From positions 19,713 to 83,712 of the forward strand of contig NZ_BJXB01000026.1 of the NCBI RefSeq assembly GCF_007990775.1: a DNA stretch of 64,000 bases, read 5' to 3'. The stretch comes from Deinococcus cellulosilyticus NBRC 106333 = KACC 11606 (GTDB lineage: Bacteria > Deinococcota > Deinococci > Deinococcales > Deinococcaceae). The stretch's first letter is position 1. Every line of letters starts with the position of its first letter. Under the pieces are notes generated by a model. That model was given only the letters and a program-made list of their open reading frames with translations. It had not been told where the DNA came from and ran no database searches. Made by a program: the position numbers and the translations under genes. Positions 58,116 through 64,000 of the stretch are shown here, in pieces.

Positions 58116-59003
58116 ATGAAGGAAGTGTTTCCCCACATCCAGCAGGTTTTTGGTGAGGTGAAGGTACTGGAATCCAGCCCTTTTCCCAGCGGCATGGCTT
58201 TCCCGATCCATCGTCTGAAGCTCAGGACCCCTGAAGGACCTCTGGATGTGGTGGTCAAACTCTACCCTGCTGGTTTTCAGGCCGCTTTTGAAAGAGAAGC
58301 CCGGGCCTTACAAACCCTGCCTGTGCATCAGGTGCCTGTCCCTGAATTGCTGGGCACATCAGAACTTGCAGACAGCAGTGCCCTGGTCATGGAATGGATT
58401 GAGGGCTGTCCGTTGATGGATCTGCTGGATCAGGAGGGCTGGATGCAGCGTTTTGTGGAGCAACTGGTGCAGATTCACCTGCCAGTTGAAACGCTGCAGC
58501 TTCAAAACAGAAGTGAACATGCTGAACGCTGGCACTCTCGTTTTGAAAATGGTTTTCAGAGCCAGTACGCAGGGGTTCTGGCCTGGGTGGAACAGCACTT
58601 ACAAGATGCTGCTGCACTGGGTCCAGTGCTGCTCCATCAGGATTACCATCCCTGGAATGTGCTGGTGCGTCCTGCTGGAGGTCTGGTGGTGCTGGACTGG
58701 GACTGGTCGGTGGGAGACCCGCGTGAAGATGTGGCCTGGACCCGCTTCATCCTGCAGAAAGCCAGCCGTCCTGAGCTGGCAGAAGACTTTACACAAGGTT
58801 ACTGTGCCCTGGTTCCCGAAGCCCGCGATCACCTTGAAGTGTTTGATGTGCTGGCCCACCTGAGATGGTTGCAGATGCTGGACCGACCCTCGGCCAGGGG
58901 ACCCATCACCGAAGAGATCCGGCAGTGGATTGAGCATCTGAAAGCAGAAACCCACCAGTTGATCCAGACCATCACCGGGATTTCTGTGACACAGGGCAAC
59001 TGA
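58116..59003 (+). CDS. Aminoglycoside/choline kinase-like phosphotransferase
   Basis: The 295-aa protein has the APH-type kinase fold. The lysine of the N-lobe is in LDVVVKLYP, the hinge is ALVMEWIEGCPL, the catalytic loop is LLHQDYHPWNVLV (the HxDxxxxN motif), and the metal-binding acid is in VVLDWDWSVGDPREDVAWTRF (DWD in place of DFG). It would phosphorylate a small amino sugar, choline or similar alcohol, unknown here. Length is normal for the family. Confidence 0.86.
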   Translation: MKEVFPHIQQVFGEVKVLESSPFPSGMAFPIHRLKLRTPEGPLDVVVKLYPAGFQAAFEREARALQTLPVHQVPVPELLGTSELADSSALVMEWIEGCPLMDLLDQEGWMQRFVEQLVQIHLPVETLQLQNRSEHAERWHSRFENGFQSQYAGVLAWVEQHLQDAAALGPVLLHQDYHPWNVLVRPAGGLVVLDWDWSVGDPREDVAWTRFILQKASRPELAEDFTQGYCALVPEARDHLEVFDVLAHLRWLQMLDRPSARGPITEEIRQWIEHLKAETHQLIQTITGISVTQGN

Positions 59004-59005
59004 CC

Positions 59006-59035
59006 TCAAAAAGCCCTCTGGATTTCCAGAGGGCT
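59006..59035 (-). terminator. Terminator of the alpha-amylase gene
   Basis: AGCCCTCTGGA (59012-59022) pairs with 59025-59035; on the minus strand the stem is followed by UUUUU (A's at 59008-59012), 31 nt after the amylase stop. Confidence 0.85.
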
Positions 59036-59065
59036 GGCAAGGGCTTCAGATATTTGGTGCTTCAG

Positions 59066-62000
59066 TCATTTGAGGTAGGTCAGTCCAGTGCGGTCCACCA
59101 CTTTGCCAGGAGCAGGGGTCATTGCAGTGCTGAGCACATACACCCTCAGGTTGCCCTTCCCTGGTGCGTTGATGGAAAGTGACCCGTTGCTGACGGTTTT
59201 CACATCTCCGGTGACTGCATCGGTGTAGGTGCCATTGGGAATCCCGGTGAAGGTGGCGTCTCCTGACACAGCAACCAGTGCAAAGCTGTCTGTGGTGCTG
59301 CTGGTGAACCTGCGCTTGAAGGCCATGGCCCCACCAGAGACCCCTTCCAGGCTGTACTGGCCTTTCTGGAGGGCCGGGACAGCACGGCGGATCAGGTTGA
59401 GCTGTCGGATGTGCTGGGCCAGGGGGTGCTCCAGCGTGGTGGCAAGGTTGCCCGTGGCCCCGCTGTATTTGCCGAAGTTGCTGACGCTCACAGATCCTGT
59501 GATGTTGTTGCCAAAATAGGCCCTTCCGGTCTGTTCGAGGGGTTTGTTGGGGCCCACATCGATGACCATGCCCTTCTTGAACTCCACTTCAGAGCCGTAG
59601 TACAGGGTGGGGATGCCACGGAAGGTGAACATCAAACTCAGGTTCTCGGCCCACACGTCCTGGCCCAGACTGAACCGCTGGTTTTCGGGAGCACCATCTG
59701 GAGCATAGTCGTGGCTGTCCACGTAAGTCACGTTCCAGGTGGCGTCTGCATAGTACTGGTCTCCTCCAGTGGCCACACCGAAAGCATCTCTGGCATTGGC
59801 AAAATTCCAGTGCATGGGGAAGTCGATGACATCCATGCCGCCACGCAGGCTGTTGTTGACTGCACGGTAATTGTTGCCGTTCAGGAGGTGGTTGGTGCTC
59901 GTGGGCTGGGTGGAGACGCTGGTGTTGTCGTTCCAGTGCTGCAGGGTGGAAGCTTCATTGACCAGACGATCCGTGCTGCTCCAGGGATAGGATTTGCTCT
60001 CGGCCCAGGTGTAGAAGGGGGTGGAGACGGCAGGAATGCCGCTGTTCCAGACCTGACGGTAACGGGTTGCGACCTCTCCGAACATGTAGAAGTTCGGTCC
60101 GCCTCTGGCTTTGAAGGCCGGGTTGAAGACCTTGTTGAAAGTGAGCCTTGAGATGTGCTTGACCGTGTCCACCCGGAAGGCATCCACACCCATGTCAATG
60201 TACTTGTTGTAGGCGTCAACAATGTAGTTGTAGGTGGTGGGATTTTCGGTGTTGAGGTCCACGGCATCTCCGGCAATCTGTCCGGTCTGCACGGTGTAGC
60301 TTTCCCAGGACAGAGACTTCTCGTGGTGGTAGATGCCAGAGGTGTCCTTGCTGTCCTCTTTCATGGCAGTGATGCGGGCCTGATACTGGGCGGCAGGGGT
60401 CAGGGTGCTGTAGTTGGAGGGCAGCAGTCCAGCAGGGGCAATGTTCAGCAGGTTCGCAGCGGTGTCAGGTTTGGTGGGGTCTTTCTTGAACATGGGGTAG
60501 AGGTTCTCTTCCCCGAAGTTGCCCGTGTGATTAAAAACCACGTCCTGCACGATTTTCATGCCGCGCTTGTGCACTTCGTCGATCAGGGTCTGGTAGCTGA
60601 TGCCCTGCGAGAGGTATCTGGGGTCCACTTCTTTGAAGTTGCTGGCGTGGTAGCCGTGGTAATCGTAGCCGGAGATGTTCTTGACCACAGGTGTGACCCA
60701 GATGGCACTGAATCCCAGGGCTTTGATGTAATCCAGCTTTTCAATGAGGCCTTTGAAGTCTCCCCTCCAGCAGGGGTCTCCGGTGTTGCCTGCCGTACCG
60801 TCATCCCAGCAGTAGGTGTTGTTGGAAGTGTCCCCATCGTAGAAACGGGTGGTCATCACGAAATAGATGGACTCTTCACGGAAGTCGGTGCGGGCTGCAG
60901 GTTGCAGGGGCACTCCAGAGGTGGTCAGGCCCGTGGATTCGGTGCCTGTGCTGTTCACAGCGACCACTTTGAAGTTGTAGGTGCTTCCTGCAGTCAGACC
61001 ACCCACAGTGTAACTGGTGGCATTCTTGTCCAGGGGTGTGGAGGTGGCCAGAGTATAATTGCTTTCGCTGCTGAGTTTGCGGTACACCTTGTAACCTGTC
61101 ACCTGACAGTCACTGGAGGCCGTCCAATTGAGTGTAAAACTGTTGGGGCCAGCAGAGCCATTCAGGCTGCCAGGGTTGCCCACGGGCCCGGTGGTGCAGG
61201 CCGGTGGGGTGGCTGTGACCACCACACCAGAGGACTCGGTGCTGCCATCGGTGCTGGTGATTTTGAAGTGGTAGGTGGTGCCTCCAGTCAGCCCGGTGGA
61301 GATGTACGAGGTGGACGTGGACCCGAGGGTACCCTGCAGGGTGTAATTGGTTTCGGCACTGGTCTTGCGGTAAACCCGGATGCCACTGACCCGGCAATCA
61401 CTGGGTGCAGTCCAGGTGAGTTGAACCTGTCCGGTGGTGGCATTTCCTGCAGCATTCGTGGGATTGGTCAGGGCTCCAGAGGGGAGGGTGGGTGCTGTCA
61501 CCCATGACATGGTGTTGCCGTCGTACCAGCCATCTGCTGTTCGGTTGGTGAGGTCAGCCGTTTTTGCTGCGGTGTTCGCAGGGTCCACGAACAGTGCATT
61601 CACGTTGGTGGCCCCACTGAAGGTGTATCTGGACCAGCCGCAGCCTTCGGGTGTGGTGGCCACACCTGGCCAGGTGGTGTTGGCCATGGCCGGGCTTGCT
61701 GTGACAGACCAGTAATGAATGTTGGCGTTGCTCCATCCTGCAGGTTTCTTGAAATGCAGGGTGATCCCACCTGGAGGTGTGACAGGGGTGGCTGTTGCAG
61801 TGGCTCCGCTGGATTCGGTGCCTGCGCTGTTGACCGCCACCACTTTGTAATTGTAGGTCGTGCCATTGGTCAGACCTGTTGCGGTGTAGGTGTTGGTGGT
61901 TTTGGCCAGAGCAGTGGTGGTCAGCAAAGTGTAGGTGGTCTGGGCACTGGTCTTCTGGTACACCTTATAACCTGTCACCTGACAGTCTGCAGAGGCCGTC

Positions 62001-62764
62001 CAGGTCAGCTTGACCTGTTTGTCGCCCGCCGTGCCTGTGAGGGCTGTGGGGTTCCCCACTGTGGTGGTGTTGCTGCACACAGGTGAGGTGTCACTCCAGG
62101 TGCTGCTCGAAGGGTCGTACCAGCCTTCCTTGACCACCCTATAAAGGTCTCCGGTTTTCTGGGCTGTGTTGTTTCCATCGACAAAGAGCAGATTGGCCGA
62201 AGAGGCATTTGCGAAACTGTATTTGAACCAGCCATTCCCTTCGTCGATCATGGTGACGCCTGGGAAAGTGCTGTTGGCAATGGTGGGTTGTGCTGCGACA
62301 TTCCAGAAGTGGATGTTGGCTTTCCCCCAGCTGGCAGGTTTCTTGAAGTGCACAGTCAAACCTGCTCCGGCCACATCGGGGTTGGTCTCGTACCAGGTGG
62401 TGCCATTGAACCAGCCATCGCGGTTGCGGGACAGGTCAGCGGTTTTCTGGGAGGTGTTGCCAGGGTTCACAAAGAGCAGGCTGCTGGAGGTGGCATTGGG
62501 CAGGGTGTAGGTGTACCAGCTGTTTCCTTCACTGGTCATGGACAGTCCAGGCCAGGTGGTGCCTGCCAGTGCCGGAGAGGCAACGGTATTCCAGTAATGG
62601 ATGTTGGCTCCGGTCCAGGTGGAGGGCTTTTTGTAATGGACCTGCAACCCTCCTGCGGCGTTGCTCTGGACCTGCTCCAGTGTGGAGGTCTGGCTTGAGC
62701 AGGAACTCACCACCAGTGCGAGGGTGAGCAAGAAAGCCCCTCCCATCATGCGTTTGTGCATCAT
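59066..62764 (-). CDS. Modular lipoprotein alpha-amylase (GH13) with three starch-binding modules and three FnIII domains
   Basis: The 1232-aa enzyme has a lipoprotein signal (LTLALVVSSCSSQ). Then come starch-binding CBM26-like modules at about 40-130 and 135-230 (LQVHYKKPSTWTGANIHYWN, LTVHFKKPASWGKANIHFWN), an FnIII domain, a third module at about 335-425 (ITLHFKKPAGWSNANIHYWS), two more FnIII domains, and a GH13 barrel from about 640. Catalytic residues: nucleophile D866 (GVDAFRVDTVKH), acid E897 (MFGEV) and D1019 (YVDSHDY); region I is VQDVVFNHTG. A C-terminal beta domain follows. It should degrade starch at the cell surface. ATG 62764 follows AAAGGA; a LacI-family gene is divergent. Confidence 0.93.
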   Translation of the reverse strand: MMHKRMMGGAFLLTLALVVSSCSSQTSTLEQVQSNAAGGLQVHYKKPSTWTGANIHYWNTVASPALAGTTWPGLSMTSEGNSWYTYTLPNATSSSLLFVNPGNTSQKTADLSRNRDGWFNGTTWYETNPDVAGAGLTVHFKKPASWGKANIHFWNVAAQPTIANSTFPGVTMIDEGNGWFKYSFANASSANLLFVDGNNTAQKTGDLYRVVKEGWYDPSSSTWSDTSPVCSNTTTVGNPTALTGTAGDKQVKLTWTASADCQVTGYKVYQKTSAQTTYTLLTTTALAKTTNTYTATGLTNGTTYNYKVVAVNSAGTESSGATATATPVTPPGGITLHFKKPAGWSNANIHYWSVTASPAMANTTWPGVATTPEGCGWSRYTFSGATNVNALFVDPANTAAKTADLTNRTADGWYDGNTMSWVTAPTLPSGALTNPTNAAGNATTGQVQLTWTAPSDCRVSGIRVYRKTSAETNYTLQGTLGSTSTSYISTGLTGGTTYHFKITSTDGSTESSGVVVTATPPACTTGPVGNPGSLNGSAGPNSFTLNWTASSDCQVTGYKVYRKLSSESNYTLATSTPLDKNATSYTVGGLTAGSTYNFKVVAVNSTGTESTGLTTSGVPLQPAARTDFREESIYFVMTTRFYDGDTSNNTYCWDDGTAGNTGDPCWRGDFKGLIEKLDYIKALGFSAIWVTPVVKNISGYDYHGYHASNFKEVDPRYLSQGISYQTLIDEVHKRGMKIVQDVVFNHTGNFGEENLYPMFKKDPTKPDTAANLLNIAPAGLLPSNYSTLTPAAQYQARITAMKEDSKDTSGIYHHEKSLSWESYTVQTGQIAGDAVDLNTENPTTYNYIVDAYNKYIDMGVDAFRVDTVKHISRLTFNKVFNPAFKARGGPNFYMFGEVATRYRQVWNSGIPAVSTPFYTWAESKSYPWSSTDRLVNEASTLQHWNDNTSVSTQPTSTNHLLNGNNYRAVNNSLRGGMDVIDFPMHWNFANARDAFGVATGGDQYYADATWNVTYVDSHDYAPDGAPENQRFSLGQDVWAENLSLMFTFRGIPTLYYGSEVEFKKGMVIDVGPNKPLEQTGRAYFGNNITGSVSVSNFGKYSGATGNLATTLEHPLAQHIRQLNLIRRAVPALQKGQYSLEGVSGGAMAFKRRFTSSTTDSFALVAVSGDATFTGIPNGTYTDAVTGDVKTVSNGSLSINAPGKGNLRVYVLSTAMTPAPGKVVDRTGLTYLK

Positions 62765-62850
62765 GCTTTCCTTTCAGCCCAGGTGAGGGCAGGCGGCAGG
62801 AGTTCTGCCCCATCCTCAGATGACGGCTGGTTGTGATTTGGTATGGCTTG

Positions 62851-62879
62851 ATTAAATACCTGCAGCAGAACGAAGTCAA
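62851..62879 (-). promoter_or_regulatory. Promoter of the alpha-amylase gene
   Basis: On the minus strand TTGACT (62879-62874) and TTTAAT (62856-62851) are exactly 17 nt apart; the leader would be about 80 nt. Confidence 0.65.
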
Positions 62880-63490
62880 GGCATTTCTGGAACTGCTTCC
62901 AGAAATGTCCATACGCCTCATCTTTCTCATGTCGGCAGTGTGTCTGTATTGTGATAGTTATTTATGTTTGGATTTCTCTGTCCATCTGTCGAATCGATAC
63001 TCTTCATGGCAAGAAAACAGCCTGTACAAGGCTTTCTGGACGACTGGATTTTGAATTCGTTCTCAAAAAGCAGCACCTGAGAAGAACTCTGTAAGACAAT
63101 TCCTGCAGAATGGGAAGAACAGAAACATCTGAAAACCCTCAAAGATTAAGACCAGATGAAGATCTGGCCCTCTGCCCCTTTCCCTTTCCAGCTTGGTTTT
63201 TTCTGGAAACAAAGATTTTTGATGAAAGTAAGGTGAGAAATCCGTCTTTTTCGGATCTGGCGCAGAAAACCGCCGTAATTCTTTCAGAAAGCCCTTCAGG
63301 GGCTACAGGACAGCTTTTCGCTTTTACACATTTCAGAAAAACCCCTGAAATCTTGAAAGAATTTCTGAATGCCCGGGTTTCTTTCGGAAATTTCCACCAA
63401 CAGGGTCAAACGTGAAACGCCATCAAAAATAATTTTTCGTTGTTCTGGGCGAATATTTTGCAATACTCGAAAACTTTAACAACAATTTGA

Positions 63491-63517
63491 GCAAACGCTC
63501 TCTTGACAACGCTTTCA
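63491..63517 (+). promoter_or_regulatory. LacI-type operator overlapping a TTGACA hexamer
   Basis: TGACAACGCTTTCA (63504-63517) matches the CG-centred LacI-family operator pattern TGNAANCGNTTNCA with one mismatch, and overlaps TTGACA (63503-63508). A second GAGC...GCTC palindrome with a central ACG lies just upstream (about 63489-63500). Autoregulation of the downstream lacI-type gene is likely. Confidence 0.5.
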
Positions 63518-63583
63518 AATCATGATTCACTATATGCACACCAACTGAAAGATACCTGAAAGCGTGTTCCAAAGGGGGACCGT

Positions 63584-64000
63584 GTGCGCGAGACTGTGAC
63601 CTTAAACCATGTTGCCCGAGAAGCTGGAGTTTCCCCCAGCACCGTCTCGCGGGTGATCAATGGCACCGCCCAGGTGGCCCCTGAAAAGCACAAAGCTGTT
63701 CTGGAAGCCATTCAGCGCCTCGGGTACAGCCCCAACGTGCTGGCCAAAGGTCTGGCCCAGGGCAAATCCCTCAGCATTGGTGTGGTGACCCAGGAAATCT
63801 CCAGTCCTTTCTATGGAGAAATCCTCAAAGGCATCGAGCAGGGTCTGGACGGCAGTCCTTACCACCCCATTTTTGCCAGTGGACACTGGCGTGCAGACCG
63901 CGAGAAAGAAGCCCTGCGTGTGCTCAGTGGCAGACGCGTGGACGCCATGATCGTCCTGGACGGTCTGGTGCCCGAGCGTGAACTGATCCTGCTGGCCAAG
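63584..64000 (+). CDS. LacI-family transcriptional regulator, C-terminus cut by window edge
   Basis: The first 139 codons are visible. The N-terminal helix-turn-helix and hinge are clear (VTLNHVAREAGVSPSTVSRVINGTAQVAPEKHKAVLEAIQRLGYSPNVLAKGLAQGKSLSIGVVTQEISSPFYGEILKGIEQGL), the last part entering the sugar-binding periplasmic-protein-like domain. It starts at GTG 63584 behind AAAGGGGGA. Divergent from the alpha-amylase gene, it may control starch or maltodextrin use, but the sugar genes it controls could also lie to the right. Confidence 0.93.
   Translation, partial: MRETVTLNHVAREAGVSPSTVSRVINGTAQVAPEKHKAVLEAIQRLGYSPNVLAKGLAQGKSLSIGVVTQEISSPFYGEILKGIEQGLDGSPYHPIFASGHWRADREKEALRVLSGRRVDAMIVLDGLVPERELILLAK

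Larger units (their letters stand above)
62765..63583. other. Divergent intergenic region amylase-lacI
   Basis: About 820 nt. It contains the amylase promoter (62851-62879) and operator-like sites before lacI. The stretch 62900-63480 is A+T-rich; a 101-codon plus-strand frame at 63110-63415 has no ribosome site or recognisable protein character, so I see no gene in it. Confidence 0.6.

Noticed and set aside
60155..61507. Plus-strand frame of 450 codons inside the amylase gene
   Set aside because: Gly/Val-rich shadow of the FnIII and CBM coding repeats.
63110..63415. 101-codon plus-strand frame between amylase and lacI
   Set aside because: No ribosome site or -10 at the right distance, and composition like the surrounding non-coding A+T-rich DNA.
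1..64000. tRNA, rRNA, riboswitch, IS or prophage genes
   Set aside because: I looked for them on both strands while reading and found no cloverleaf, conserved rRNA segment, transposase or integrase motif that I could support; a covariance-model scan would be the decisive check.

Overview
The window looks like chromosome from a Deinococcus-type bacterium of moderate G+C (by eye in the mid-50s percent). The clues are the gene families (PstSCAB-PhoU, SbcCD, a lone NurA, a FadN/FadA pair, Deinococcus-type small secreted proteins), the absence of any phage or IS backbone, and many start codons that lie only 6-8 nt downstream of a TANNNT -10 hexamer. That last arrangement is the known leaderless-mRNA signature of Deinococcus. 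The low G+C would fit the D. roseus/misasensis side of the genus, but this is inference. No rRNA, tRNA, CRISPR array, transposase or integrase was recognised.

Layout. 1-6.5 kb: a BON-domain protein (cut by the window edge), a SRPBCC protein, YceI and DM13 exported proteins, methionine aminopeptidase, an ECF sigma factor overlapping its membrane anti-sigma factor, and a DsbA-like thiol protein. 6.7-10.4 kb: NurA nuclease, arylamine N-acetyltransferase, and a LysR regulator divergent from a DJ-1/PfpI protein. 10.4-14.5 kb: a fatty-acid beta-oxidation operon (fadN, an unknown gene, fadA). 14.8-24.3 kb: YidB-like and glutaredoxin-like genes, MFS exporter, FAH-family hydrolase, MliC-like inhibitor, class III aminotransferase, citrate synthase, membrane HD-GYP protein and rhomboid protease. 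24.4-29 kb: a YgiC/YgiB-like pair and a glutarate-type CoA-transferase/glutaryl-CoA dehydrogenase pair.

29-35.3 kb is the phosphate uptake locus. pstS stands apart from pstC-pstA-pstB-phoU; between them are a repeat-rich spacer and an opposite-strand metallo-beta-lactamase-fold gene. Both pst promoters carry 11-bp-periodic half-sites that end 9 nt before the -10, so the two units are probably co-regulated by a PhoB/PhoP-type regulator not encoded here. 35.7-39.5 kb holds hisB-hisH and glgB. 39.5-45.8 kb holds a beta-propeller exported protein and sbcD-sbcC. 46-49.3 kb holds a lipoprotein subtilase followed after 2 nt by a TPR/HD-GYP protein; this pair is noticeably more A+T-rich than its surroundings. 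49.3-58 kb: trpS-scpA, a B12-binding domain protein with a cysteine-free CMD-family protein, two related outer-membrane-like proteins, zinc-ribbon protein, endonuclease III, AcuB-like CBS/ACT protein and tandem Skp/OmpH paralogues. 58-64 kb: a kinase-like phosphotransferase, a large modular lipoprotein alpha-amylase, and a LacI-family regulator cut by the right edge.

The most interesting non-gene signals are the Pho-box-like arrays, a dispersed family of degenerate 7-nt tandem repeats (often as inverted pairs, one of which encodes the C-terminal tail of endonuclease III), and a G+C-rich repeat element behind pstS.
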